Shown piece by piece: positions 8,613-16,846 of a stretch of DNA of 64,000 nucleotides. The DNA lies in the NCBI RefSeq assembly GCF_024584805.1, contig NZ_CP075715.1:6171526-6235525 (forward strand), in the 5' to 3' direction. This DNA is from Streptomyces sp. FIT100. GTDB lineage: Bacteria; Actinomycetota; Actinomycetes; Streptomycetales; Streptomycetaceae. A program made the translations under genes and the position numbers. Under the pieces are notes generated by a model. The model saw only the letters and a list, made by a program, of their open reading frames with translations, did no database searches and had not been told where the DNA came from. Within the stretch, counting starts at the first letter, position 1. Every line of letters begins with the position of its first letter.

Positions 8613-8742
8613 AAAGTGCCGACGGCAGCCGATGTGTTGACGGTGCTGGACCGGTTATGCGCCACGAACCGTCCTCGCGGGTTCGGAGCGGAAGTCAGTC
8701 GACCCGGCAGGAGTTCCTGGTCGTACCCCTGAGTCGCGACCG

Positions 8743-9687
8743 TCAGTCCTCCAGCGGCAGGAAGTCTCTTTCTTGGTAGAAGGAAGCTGCGAGCATGGCG
8801 GTTGTGGTGATCACAGCCTCCAGGCGACCGGTCGCGGTGACAGCGCGTCGGCTCAGTTGTTCGCAACGTGTCAGGCGATGGTTGAGCTGCTGCTGGATGG
8901 TCTGCCGGGCGGTTCGCAGGGCGGCAGACGGAGGCATTCCGCGGGCGAGCGCTGCTTGTTCGAGAATGACCACGGCGTTCACCGCGCCCTCTCTGGCCTC
9001 TTTGGCCTCGCTGCGCAGATCATTGGCGAGCCGGACAACCAGGCCGGCCTCCTTTTCCAGGCGGACCAGGAAAGGCACATGCTGCGGGGTGCTGGCCTCA
9101 CCGAGAGTAACGAGCACGGTTCGCACGTGAGGGAGGACTCCAATGGAGCGGTACGCGGAGCGCAGGTAGCGGTTGAGACCAGGCAGGGCGGGGACGCCGC
9201 GGCAGCGATACTCATGGGCCCACCGGGCTTCATCAACCATGCCCTTCAACATGTGGACGATGCCTTCGCTCCACAGATCAGCCAACGATGCGAAGAGTTG
9301 ATAGCGGGCCACTTCGGCATGGATCTCGGTCAGAGCGTCGAGAAGTGCGGTGGAACGGTCGGCACCATGGTGTCGACTGAGGACGGTTGAGCAGGATGTG
9401 GCGAAGTCTCGGAGTTCCGACACGGTCGCGGTGCCGCTGTCGAAGAAGTCGTCGACAGCGAATACCCACGACGTCGCGCGGACTTGCGTGGTGAGCGCTG
9501 CCGCGTCGGCGAACGGTGCCGCGGTCGCGAACAGGCTGACCAGCGGAGCGATACGAGGAGCCTGGATAAAGGGTCGGGTGGCAGCCCACTCGAGTGCGGT
9601 GGCTGTGACCCGGTCACAGCGCTCATCCAAGGCGAGCCTCCGCTCCGGTGAGCTGCTGGGCAGCACGAATGCAAGCGTCGACCACAC
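8743..9687 (-). CDS. class I terpene synthase (diterpene type)
   Basis: A protein of up to 314 residues with the two metal-binding motifs of class I terpene synthases: DDFFD at residues 79-83 and the NSE-type motif NDLRSEAKE at 222-230. These bind the Mg-diphosphate cluster that ionises the substrate. The gene lies immediately after a class II diterpene cyclase, so the expected substrate is its copalyl- or labdane-type diphosphate. The start is uncertain: GTG 9687, GTG 9666, or TTG 9630, the last having GGAGG a few bases upstream and overlapping the class II stop. Base composition is visibly lower in GC than the flanks. No GGPP synthase or P450 gene lies next to it. Confidence 0.85.
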   Translation of the reverse strand: MWSTLAFVLPSSSPERRLALDERCDRVTATALEWAATRPFIQAPRIAPLVSLFATAAPFADAAALTTQVRATSWVFAVDDFFDSGTATVSELRDFATSCSTVLSRHHGADRSTALLDALTEIHAEVARYQLFASLADLWSEGIVHMLKGMVDEARWAHEYRCRGVPALPGLNRYLRSAYRSIGVLPHVRTVLVTLGEASTPQHVPFLVRLEKEAGLVVRLANDLRSEAKEAREGAVNAVVILEQAALARGMPPSAALRTARQTIQQQLNHRLTRCEQLSRRAVTATGRLEAVITTTAMLAASFYQERDFLPLED

Positions 9688-11068
9688 GGGTGGGGCAGTA
9701 GAGGTCCTTGTCGTGCCACAGAGGTGGAGGCGTGGCCGTCATGTCGTTCGACAGAAGGCGGATCCGAGCATTCTCCGCATCCCTTCGCTGCAGCGCGCCG
9801 CAGCGGGCCAAGGCGAGGAGGGCGTAGGCAGTCTCCTCGGCGGTTCCGCCCCAGCGCCCCCAGGAGCCGTCTTCTCGCTGGGTGGCGCGTAGCCATGCCA
9901 AGGCCTGGCGCACCGCTGCGCTCGCCGTTGCGCCCGTGCCGTACCGGTGCAAGGCCGCAGCGCAGCAGTAGACAGCGTAGTAAGGGGAGGCATGCCACTT
10001 GTCGGACCATGAACCATCGGGATGCTGGCTGGCCGACAGCCAGTCGCTGATCTTGCGGCGAGTGGTGTGGTCGCTGGGTGAGGCTTCCCCCAGTGCCTCA
10101 AGCACGTGAGCGTTGGCTGATGGGGATGGGGTGTCCTCTCCCAGATAGCAGGCAAAGTGACTGGGCGTCTCGAATCTGCGTAGCACCTGCGTATCCACCG
10201 GTCGGCCAAGTCTGGCGAGCAAGTAGATCGCGGTGGCTGTGTCATCGGCATCGGGTGCCAGCCCGGGGGCACCGCTCACACCATCCGGACCCAGCAGGGA
10301 AGCGAGTTCGGTGGCGGCTTGTGAACGGTCTTGAAGCTGCCCGGCGCCCTCCTCGGCGTAGCGGATCCACAATCGCTCGAAAGTGCTGATGGGGGTGGGG
10401 CAAGACACCGGACCACCACCGTGCTCCGCCGTGGATGCCTCCAGACGCCGAACGAGCGGGAGGTTGCGACTCGGACCGCCGGAGGCGGCGATCCATGCCG
10501 CCGTGGCGGCCGGAGAACTGCCCACCAGAGAGTTGCCGCCTCCCAGGTGCGTACCGAGCGGCGGGCAGTAGGGGGCGATGGACTCGTACGAGTGCAGCAG
10601 CTTGCCGGGGATGGAGCCGCGGCGCCGGACCCGTTCGGCCGTCCTCCGGTGCATGACGGGATCGATGCCATGGGGTAATGCAAGGTCCACACCCACACGC
10701 TGCCCCAGGCTCTCCCTCAGCGAGGGGACAAGGAGCTCGGCAGCGACAGTGTCGGGCAAGGCACCACGCGGGGCTCTCATGGCGAGATAGCGCAGCCCCG
10801 CAGCGGCTGCCTCGGCGGCGCACGGCCAACCGCGGTCGGCGGCGGAAAGGAGAGCGTCGACCGCGCTCAGCGTCGGCACCCACGCGTATGCCCCTTGGGC
10901 TCCGCCCCAAGACCCGTCGCGTTCTTGGGCCGCCATGAGGAAATTGATCCGTGCGGCATCGCCGCCGAGCCATGGAGCCAGCGCCACCAGCCGTGCGGTC
11001 TCGTAGACCGAGGGAGTCGACGCAGGCGCGGCAGCGCCCGGCACGGCGCCGTCGCCGGGGCGAGTCAT
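9623..11068 (-). CDS. class II diterpene cyclase (labdane/copalyl diphosphate synthase type)
   Basis: A 481-residue protein counted from ATG 11068; a TTG at 11158 would add 30 residues. The acid motif DxDD is present as DADD at residues 273-276, the proton donor that starts cyclisation of geranylgeranyl diphosphate. QW-like repeats (QERDGSWGG, SQHPDGSWSDKW, TQREDGSWGRW) show the alpha/alpha-barrel fold. The length of about 500 residues fits bacterial labdane-type cyclases, not squalene-hopene cyclases (about 630-680). Pairing with the downstream class I synthase, which it overlaps or abuts, predicts a two-step diterpene route. The product skeleton cannot be told from motifs. Confidence 0.87.
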   Translation of the reverse strand: MTRPGDGAVPGAAAPASTPSVYETARLVALAPWLGGDAARINFLMAAQERDGSWGGAQGAYAWVPTLSAVDALLSAADRGWPCAAEAAAAGLRYLAMRAPRGALPDTVAAELLVPSLRESLGQRVGVDLALPHGIDPVMHRRTAERVRRRGSIPGKLLHSYESIAPYCPPLGTHLGGGNSLVGSSPAATAAWIAASGGPSRNLPLVRRLEASTAEHGGGPVSCPTPISTFERLWIRYAEEGAGQLQDRSQAATELASLLGPDGVSGAPGLAPDADDTATAIYLLARLGRPVDTQVLRRFETPSHFACYLGEDTPSPSANAHVLEALGEASPSDHTTRRKISDWLSASQHPDGSWSDKWHASPYYAVYCCAAALHRYGTGATASAAVRQALAWLRATQREDGSWGRWGGTAEETAYALLALARCGALQRRDAENARIRLLSNDMTATPPPLWHDKDLYCPTRVVDACIRAAQQLTGAEARLG

Positions 11069-11959
11069 GAGGTCCACCGGGTAGCGGCCAGCCGGTGCGG
11101 AGGGACAGCGGCCGTCATGGCGGGAGCCTTCGCGGCGATGCTGCTCGACTCCTGACAATCAGGGCCGGGCTTTCTGTCGAGGCCTCCCTGGTGTGAGCGG
11201 CGTTGCGGGTATGTCTCTCGTCGTCCCGGTTCACCATGCACCTCCCAGTGCGATGATGCTCCTTGGCCCAGGGCGATGGAAGCGCGTTCGAGCCAGGGTG
11301 CAACGCTTTCAACAGCTTCGCGAGCGAGTGCGGAGAGTCGGCCCGGGCATGTCAGCCTTCGCGACGGGGCTCTTCAGCCGGTGGAATGTGGCCGGCTCGT
11401 GGCTCGTCGTGGCTCCCCGCGGGGCTGCGGCGCAGCGGTGCAGGGTTTCCGTGGTTGCCCCTTCGTCGGCGTGACCGAGGCGACCGGGCACTCGGCATCC
11501 GTCGGATGCACGCTGCGCCCACCAGGGCATCCATGATGCGCGACTATGGCACCGTCGCGATGCCCTCGCCGTAACGGAAGAAGGACGCGGAACGCGCGGA
11601 GGTCTTCTGGCGGGAGGACTCCATTGTGGGCACATGCAAGGTGATGTCGTCAGGGAGTCCCGTTACGACGGTGACGATCTCTGCCGCTGCTCTGGCAGCA
11701 AGCGGTTGGAACTTCGTGGATGTCGGGCTCCGCGCTGCAGGCGGGTCGGTTTGTGGGGGATGTATCCGCAGATGCCGCTCGAATGGCCGTCAGTGGTCGC
11801 GAGGTCAGACTCTGTCGACTCGGCGGGAGGTGAGGGTGTACGCGAGGGTCAACTGGACGCTCCGGGCGGACACTTGGCGAACGCCGGGCAGTTCGTCAGA
11901 CGTGGCGTCCCACCGCAGTGAGCGCCTTTCGTTACAGCGCGGACACGCCGCCGTTGTCG
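11069..11959. other. non-coding or degenerate region, nothing recognised
   Basis: About 890 bp upstream of the diterpene genes. Open frames exist on both strands but none has family-like sequence, consistent third-position GC or a credible ribosome site. The stretch probably contains the promoter of the diterpene operon and decayed sequence. Confidence 0.5.
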
Positions 11960-12130
11960 TCAGCCCTCGGGGCGGAGCAATCCGCGCTCGTACGCCTTTG
12001 CCAGGCGCTGCGGCACGAGGTACGAGACGCCGTCGACGGTGATCGGTACGAGTTGGGGCGTGGTGGCCTTCCACTGGGCGCGGCGGTGGCGGGTGTTGCT
12101 GCGGGACATCTTCCGCTTGGGTACGGCCAT
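11960..12130 (-). CDS. rpmF: 50S ribosomal protein L32, zinc-independent form
   Basis: A 56-residue L32: it starts MAVPKRKMSRSNTRHRRAQW and ends LLRPEG. The two CxxC-type zinc-binding pairs of the standard L32 are absent (no Cys at all), which defines the C-minus paralogue used by actinobacteria under zinc starvation. ATG 12130 is followed upstream by a palindromic Zur-like operator at 12173-12193, so expression should rise when zinc is scarce. The gene lies about 37 kb from the main cluster of C-minus ribosomal proteins at 49.4-52.4 kb. Confidence 0.95.
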   Translation of the reverse strand: MAVPKRKMSRSNTRHRRAQWKATTPQLVPITVDGVSYLVPQRLAKAYERGLLRPEG

Positions 12131-12172
12131 GGTTCCGGGTCCTTTCCGAGGTGGTGCGACACCAAGGCTATA

Positions 12173-12193
12173 TGAAAATGGATCCCATTTCTA
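12173..12193 (-). promoter_or_regulatory. Zur box upstream of rpmF
   Basis: A 21-bp near-palindrome with arms TGAAAATGG and CCATTTCTA around ATC. It matches the actinobacterial Zur operator pattern TGaAAATgat..atcATTTtCA. It sits 43 bp before the rpmF start, placed to block its promoter when zinc is sufficient. Confidence 0.75.
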
Positions 12194-12311
12194 ATTAGTG
12201 ATGAAAGGCAGACCGCCGGGCAGTCGCGCCGCGGGACGCCTTCCTGTCAGGGAGTCGTCAAGGTCTTCGGGTTCGGTGGCCTTGCGGGGGGTCGCGGCGG
12301 ACTCTGGCGGC

Positions 12312-13058
12312 ATGAGCCATTCACTGCGTGACGCGGTCGCGTTGGGGGCCGCTCTGATCGGTCCGCCGGCGGTGGCGGCCGCACTGGTGCCGTTGCGGGC
12401 GGAGCCGGCGAACGTGACGCTGGCGCTGGCCCTCGTCGTGGTCGTCGTGGCTGTCGCCGCGTTCGGGAACCGCGTGGCGGGCGTGCTGGCGGCGTTGTCG
12501 TCGGCCGTCTGGTTCGACTTCTTCCTCACGCGGCCGTACCAGCGGTTCACCATCGACGGCGCCGACGACATCGAGTCGGCCCTCCTGCTCCTGGTCGTGG
12601 GCCTTGTCGTGGCGCAGCTGGCCGCTCGCGCGCGGCGGCTTCAGGTGATCACGGTGACCGACGCCGGTCATCTCGCCCGTATCCATGAGACGGCCCGGCT
12701 CGTCCAGGCCGCCGGTTCGCCCGACAAGGTCGTCGAGCAGGTGCGGCGGCAGCTCATCGACGTACTCGGGCTGTGGGACTGCCGGTTCGAGTACGGGGCT
12801 CTGCTGGGGCATCCGCCGCAGCTGAAGCAGGACGGCGGCGTGGCCGTGGGGCGGGGGAAGTGGGACATCGAGCGGCACGGCTGGCCGGAGGGCGAGATCG
12901 AGCTCCGCGTCATGGGCAACGGCCGCTACGCCGGCCGGTTCATGCTTCGACCGGGCCCCGGTGCCGTCCCTCCGCTCCGGACGAGGCTGGTCGCGGTGAC
13001 CCTCGCCGACCATGCCGGCGCGGCCCTGGATACGGACGGACAGGTTCTGGAGCGCTGA
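12312..13058 (+). CDS. DUF4118 (KdpD-like) membrane sensor protein without kinase domain
   Basis: A 248-residue protein. Four hydrophobic segments fill residues 8-105 and include the DUF4118 hallmark WFDFFLTRPYQRFTI, the transmembrane module of KdpD-type sensor kinases. The C-terminal part (about 110-248) is a GAF-like soluble region, beginning ARARRLQVITVTDAGHLA and containing VVEQVRRQLIDVLGLWDCRFE. No histidine-kinase DHp or ATPase domain follows, so it cannot phosphorelay by itself. Stand-alone DUF4118 proteins of this kind are common in Streptomyces. A broken paralogue lies at 7977. Confidence 0.8.
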   Translation: MSHSLRDAVALGAALIGPPAVAAALVPLRAEPANVTLALALVVVVVAVAAFGNRVAGVLAALSSAVWFDFFLTRPYQRFTIDGADDIESALLLLVVGLVVAQLAARARRLQVITVTDAGHLARIHETARLVQAAGSPDKVVEQVRRQLIDVLGLWDCRFEYGALLGHPPQLKQDGGVAVGRGKWDIERHGWPEGEIELRVMGNGRYAGRFMLRPGPGAVPPLRTRLVAVTLADHAGAALDTDGQVLER

Positions 13059-13139
13059 CCCCCGGCCGCGGCGTGCCGGCGCGGCGAGCGTGAACAGGCC
13101 CACCGCCCAGGGCCGCCGACCGGGGAACCGCCAACTGGC

Positions 13140-13847
13140 TCAGCGTCCCGGAACCGGGGCCGGTCGAGGCCGGTCTGACGACGCTTCGGCGGGAGCGCGC
13201 CACCAGGGGCGCGACGCCAGCGCGGCCAGCCCGGCGCCGGCGGCGTTGAGCAGTACGTCGTCCACGGAGGACACCCGGTCCAGCCGCAGGACGTACTGCG
13301 CGGTCTCGACCAGGACCGAGCAGCCCGCCGCGAGCGCCAGAATCCGCGATACCGAGGCCAGCGCCGCGAACCGCAGCGGGGCGAGGAGCCCCAGCGCCGC
13401 GAACAGCAGCAGGTTGCCGAGGATCTGGAACGTCGCCCCGGCTTCGAAGACCGTGTGAAGGTCCCGCAGCGGTGCCAGGCTCACGACGGCGCCGGACTCG
13501 TCGCCCGGCAGCATGGTGATCCAGACACACGGCACCGTGCCGTAGGCGATGCCGACCTCTGCCAGCGACATCCGCCACGCCGATGTGACGCCCGTGGCGA
13601 GCCGACGGCGTGCCAGGGCCCATACCGCCAGTGCGGCCAACGGCAGTGCGGCCACCGTGATGAGTGCCACGCCGTTGAACGTACCGACCCAGACGTGCCA
13701 CCCCGGCCTGCGCAGCGGCATGGACAGGATTCTCAGTACGCCGTGGCCGGGGCCGAACGCCACGACCGCCGCAGCGAGGATCGCCAGACCGATCACGATC
13801 CTGCGCGTACGACGGGTCGGGGCTGACGGTGATTCGCTGTGGTCCAT
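13140..13847 (-). CDS. VanZ-family membrane protein
   Basis: A 235-residue integral membrane protein with five or so hydrophobic helices. The C-terminal half carries the VanZ signature: LGNLLLFAALGLLAPLRF, then VETAQYVLRLDRVSSVDDVL with the conserved E-x-x-Q and D-x-x-D, and LLNAAGAGL. VanZ proteins were first linked to low-level teicoplanin resistance, but most relatives have no known substrate. A cytoplasmic basic N-terminus (TRRTRRI) precedes the first helix. The gene stands alone and is read towards the DUF4118 gene. Confidence 0.8.
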   Translation of the reverse strand: MDHSESPSAPTRRTRRIVIGLAILAAAVVAFGPGHGVLRILSMPLRRPGWHVWVGTFNGVALITVAALPLAALAVWALARRRLATGVTSAWRMSLAEVGIAYGTVPCVWITMLPGDESGAVVSLAPLRDLHTVFEAGATFQILGNLLLFAALGLLAPLRFAALASVSRILALAAGCSVLVETAQYVLRLDRVSSVDDVLLNAAGAGLAALASRPWWRAPAEASSDRPRPAPVPGR

Positions 13848-13969
13848 GCCGCCATTGAAGGCGGAAGGCCATATCGCGGGCGTATCGGTTTCTCGATGTG
13901 CCCGCGAACCGCTGCCGCGTCCCTGGCGGAGGACCAAGTGGGGCAAACGGTAACGTAACCACAAGGGCC

Positions 13970-14016
13970 AGGCCGGTCGGCCAGTCGGCCAGTCGGTCGG
14001 CCGGTCGGCCGGCGGG
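13970..14016 (+). repeat. short tandem repeat (gtcggcca-type) before the PPOX gene
   Basis: Five to six imperfect copies of gtcggcca/gtcggccg lie just upstream of the ribosome-binding site of the PPOX gene. They are non-coding and may reflect polymerase slippage. Confidence 0.7.
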
Positions 14017-14033
14017 CCACGAAGGAGAAGCTG

Positions 14034-14432
14034 ATGGTGCGGCTCACCGACAAGGTGCGCGAGCTGTTCGACGGCAAGAACTTCGCCGTGCTGTCGACGC
14101 TCGAACCGGACGGCGGACCGCATTCGACCGTCGTCCGGGTGAAGCGCGAGGGCGATGACATCCTGTTCGCACTGCCCAGGAGCCGCCGCAAGACGGCCAA
14201 CCTGATGCGGGACCCGCGTGCGGCCGTGGTGGTCTTCGATGCCGCCCGCCCTTACGAGAGCGTCCAGGTGCAGGGCACCGCGACCCTCCAGGACGACCCG
14301 GAGGGCGTCCTGGTGGATGAGCTCTCGCGCACGTACACGGGCGGGCCGTACCCCGGCTTCGCGGGACCGCATCCGCAATGGGTGATCGCGAGGATCACGG
14401 CGGACAAGGTCACCACCAGCTGGCCGGATTGA
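14034..14432 (+). CDS. PPOX-class (pyridoxamine oxidase-like) F420/flavin-binding protein
   Basis: A 132-residue split-barrel protein of the pyridoxamine 5'-phosphate oxidase-like superfamily. Typical strands are FAVLSTLEPDGGPHSTVV at the N-terminus, ILFALPRSRRKTANLMRDPR in the cofactor-binding middle, and VQVQGTATLQDD. In actinobacteria small single-domain members of this kind often bind F420 or heme; the sequence does not decide between cofactors. ATG 14034 has GAAGGAG ten bases upstream. It is probably monocistronic. Confidence 0.85.
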   Translation: MVRLTDKVRELFDGKNFAVLSTLEPDGGPHSTVVRVKREGDDILFALPRSRRKTANLMRDPRAAVVVFDAARPYESVQVQGTATLQDDPEGVLVDELSRTYTGGPYPGFAGPHPQWVIARITADKVTTSWPD

Positions 14433-14473
14433 CGAGCCGTCGGCCGGTGGCGGTCGCGGCACGAGGAGCGTGG

Positions 14474-14818
14474 TCAGTCGTCCGTGGTGGAGAACCTCGT
14501 GGCGAGGCCCCGATGCCGGTCCGCGACCAGCCGTGCCTGGCCGACGGTGAGGGTCGACCCGGGCATGCTCCCCAACCGCTCGACCTCCTCCGCGGTGCGC
14601 AGGTGCTGACGGCGGGCGTGCTCCCGGCAGGACAGGCACGTGACGCTCTCCGGCCGTGGGGAGGTCATCGCGTACGGCACCCGGATCCCGCATCCGGTGG
14701 CGACGACGCGGGGCAGGTCGCCGGCGAGGCCGAACGTGGCCGCCACCACGTCGCGGACCGCGGAGCCGGCGCGGACCACGTCCAGCTCGACGTGGATGTG
14801 CGGATCGCCGGCGTCCAT
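14474..14818 (-). CDS. small actinobacterial hypothetical protein
   Basis: A 114-residue protein from ATG 14818 (GGAGGACGT just upstream). It starts MDAGDPHIHVELDVVRAG and contains a CLSCREHARRQH segment in which two Cys and two His could bind metal. I do not recognise a family. It follows the phosphatase-like gene by 13 nt on the same strand, so the two are probably co-transcribed. Confidence 0.6.
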   Translation of the reverse strand: MDAGDPHIHVELDVVRAGSAVRDVVAATFGLAGDLPRVVATGCGIRVPYAMTSPRPESVTCLSCREHARRQHLRTAEEVERLGSMPGSTLTVGQARLVADRHRGLATRFSTTDD

Positions 14819-14831
14819 ACGTCCTCCCGCC

Positions 14832-15419
14832 TCACGGGCCGTCACCGTGCCGCGCCTCCAGGGGACTGCCGCACCGGAGGTTCCAACGCTCGGCCCGGCC
14901 GCTGAGTTCCGTGGCGGTGAGGGGACGGACGTCCAGACGCCAGAAGGTCTGGGCGGGGGCCGCGAGGGCATGCAGCACGGCGGCGCGGACGACGTCCGGT
15001 TCCGTGACGGCGATGATGCGGCCGGTGCGCGTGTGGAGGGTGTCGAGCCAGGCGCCGACGCGCGCGCGGAGGTCCAGCAGTGATTCGCCGCCGTGGGGGG
15101 CGGAAGCGGGGTCGGCCAGCCAGGTGGCCACGGCCTGCCCTTCGGCCGACGCGACGGCGTCCAGCGTCCGGCCTCGCCAGCGGCCCATGTCGCAGCCGGC
15201 GATGGCGGCCAGCGGTTCGGCGTCCAGGCCGAGGGCTCGGGCGGTCCGGCGGCAGCGAAGGGACGGCGAGGTGTAGGCGTGCGCGGCCGGGGCGAGGGTG
15301 TCCGCGAGGGCCTCGGCGCGGGCGATACCGGCCGGGTCGAGCGGGCCGTCGTCGTCGAACCGGACGTCTCGCAGTGCTTCGCCCGTCGCGGGGGAGATCA
15401 GCGTCACCCGCACCGTCAT
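14832..15419 (-). CDS. histidine-phosphatase-fold protein lacking the catalytic His residues
   Basis: A 195-residue relative of the phosphoglycerate-mutase/histidine phosphatase family, to which CobC belongs. The fold is visible: TSPSLRCRRTARALG, MGRWRGRTLDAV, HGGESLLDLRARV. The active-site LxRHGET is replaced by LISPATGE near residue 8 and the second His (VTHGDVIR) by VTEPDVVR, so neither catalytic His remains. It diverges from the cobalamin riboswitch and cbtBA, so a role in cobalt or corrinoid handling is plausible but not shown. It may be a binding protein, not an enzyme. Confidence 0.7.
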   Translation of the reverse strand: MTVRVTLISPATGEALRDVRFDDDGPLDPAGIARAEALADTLAPAAHAYTSPSLRCRRTARALGLDAEPLAAIAGCDMGRWRGRTLDAVASAEGQAVATWLADPASAPHGGESLLDLRARVGAWLDTLHTRTGRIIAVTEPDVVRAAVLHALAAPAQTFWRLDVRPLTATELSGRAERWNLRCGSPLEARHGDGP

Positions 15420-15544
15420 CGGTTCCTCCGGTCGTCCGTGGCACGGCAGTTGTCGGGCGCGCACCCTACCGGCGGGGGCGTGCGGACGTGATACCGGACT
15501 CACGCCCTTGGCCGCAGGTCCGGCGCGCGGTACGGTCACGGACG

Positions 15545-15665
15545 ACATTTCAACAACGCGACGACGGCGAGACGGAAGTCCGGTGGAAATCCGGCACGGT
15601 CGCGCCACTGTATGCCGCAGCGGTATCCCGTGAGGGAGGCCGCCGCGGTGAGTCAGACCCGTGGG
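15545..15665 (+). ncRNA. cobalamin riboswitch (controls cbtB-cbtA)
   Basis: The segment contains the conserved cobalamin riboswitch core: GGAAGTCCGGTGGAAATCCGG, the central GCCACTGTATGC and the 3' B12-box-like end GTGAGTCAGACCC. It lies 53 nt before cbtB, so B12 should repress cobalt uptake genes. Ends are approximate because only conserved parts can be placed by eye. Confidence 0.88.
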
Positions 15666-15717
15666 CCGTCGTCCTGCACCACCGTATGGGACGCGTGTTC
15701 CCGAGGAGGTTCCCACC

Positions 15718-15945
15718 ATGGCCGAGGCTGTCGTCTCCGCTGCCGTACCCACCCCTTCCGTTCCTGTGCCGGCCCCTCTCCCTGTGCGCGCGGTACTGCC
15801 CTGGGCGGTGTTCGTCGGCCTCCTGGCGCTGATCGCGCTGTACTTCGTCGGCGCCGAGCAGGGCGCCACCTCGGTCTTCGCGGGCGCCGGAGTGCACGAG
15901 TGGGTGCACGACGGTCGTCATCTGCTCGGCTTCCCCTGCCACTGA
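15718..15945 (+). CDS. cbtB: CbtB, small subunit of predicted cobalt transporter
   Basis: A 75-residue membrane protein with one transmembrane helix (about residues 24-45) and the family's His-rich C-terminus HEWVHDGRHLLGFPCH, thought to bind Co(II). ATG 15718 has GAGGAGG at good spacing. It sits behind a cobalamin riboswitch and in front of cbtA, the arrangement known for this B12-regulated cobalt uptake system. Confidence 0.9.
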   Translation: MAEAVVSAAVPTPSVPVPAPLPVRAVLPWAVFVGLLALIALYFVGAEQGATSVFAGAGVHEWVHDGRHLLGFPCH

Positions 15946-15958
15946 GAGGCGACCGCAC

Positions 15959-16789
15959 GTGTACGCCTCAACAGTTAGAAGTCTGCTGGTCCGCGGCATG
16001 CTCGCGGGCTTGATCGCCGGACTCTTCGCCTTCGCCGTGGCCTATACGGTCGGTGAGCCCGCCGTGGACGGTTCGATCGCGGTGGAGGAGGCCCAGGCCG
16101 CGCAGGAAGCCCATGCCGGGCACGGCGGCGCCGCGCCCGCGGAAGCCGACGAGGCGGCCGGGGAAGCGGCCGGGGAGGAAGAGGAGCTGGTCAGTCGTCC
16201 GGTGCAGTCGACCGCCGGTCTGGCCACCGGTGTTCTCGTGTACGGGGTCGCGCTGGGCGGCATGGCCTCCCTGGCGTTCTCGTTCGTCCTGGGACGTGTG
16301 GGCCGGTTCAGCCCGCGGGCGACCGCGGCGCTCATGGCGGCGGCCGCCTTCACCACCGTGTACCTGGTGCCGTTCCTGAAGTACCCGGCGACGCCGCCCG
16401 CGGTCGGGAACCCGGACACGATCGGGAAGCGCACCACGCTGTTCTTCCTGATGATCCTGCTCAGCGTGCTGCTCGGCATCGCCGCGGTCATCATCGGGCG
16501 CAGGCTGGCACCGCGGATGGGCAACTGGAACGCGACGCTGGCCGCCGGGGCGGGCTTCATCGCCGTCGTGGCTGTCGCGTTCGTGTTCCTGCCGGCGAAC
16601 GACGACGCGGTCAAGCCAGGCTTCCCCGCAGCCCTGTTGTGGGAGTTCAGGGTTGCTTCGCTGGCGGTCCAGGCCGTGTTGTGGACCGTCTTCGGAGTCG
16701 TCTTCGGCGTGCTGGCCCAGCGTCTGCTGGCCCCGCGCACGGTCGGTGCCGAGGCGACGTCAGGGCAGGGTTCGCCGGTGCTCGGCTGA
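15959..16789 (+). CDS. cbtA: CbtA, membrane subunit of predicted cobalt transporter
   Basis: A 276-residue integral membrane protein with five or six hydrophobic segments. It starts at GTG 15959, 13 nt after cbtB. The N-terminal helix LLVRGMLAGLIAGLFAFAVAY is followed by a soluble loop with AHAGHGG and a Glu/Ala-rich stretch (about residues 40-80), likely metal-attracting. The rest matches the CbtA layout (KYPATPPAVGNPDTIGKRT loop). Expression is set by the upstream B12 riboswitch. Confidence 0.9.
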   Translation: MYASTVRSLLVRGMLAGLIAGLFAFAVAYTVGEPAVDGSIAVEEAQAAQEAHAGHGGAAPAEADEAAGEAAGEEEELVSRPVQSTAGLATGVLVYGVALGGMASLAFSFVLGRVGRFSPRATAALMAAAAFTTVYLVPFLKYPATPPAVGNPDTIGKRTTLFFLMILLSVLLGIAAVIIGRRLAPRMGNWNATLAAGAGFIAVVAVAFVFLPANDDAVKPGFPAALLWEFRVASLAVQAVLWTVFGVVFGVLAQRLLAPRTVGAEATSGQGSPVLG

Positions 16790-16846
16790 CCCGCGCGACA
16801 CCGACCGCGGCTCTTCGCCTCGCCTCGTCTCGCCTCGCCGCACCGC

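Larger units (their letters stand above)
11945..12741 (+). repeat. copy B (intact) of rpmF/DUF4118 segment
   Basis: The undeleted version of the segment also seen at 7823-8256. It contains the whole rpmF gene, its Zur operator and the first 143 codons of the DUF4118 gene. Copies A and B are direct repeats that bracket the diterpene locus and the IS remnants. Confidence 0.9.

Noticed and set aside
9623..11068. Squalene-hopene cyclase
   Set aside because: Too short (481 residues) and paired with a class I terpene synthase; DADD with few QW repeats fits class II diterpene cyclases.
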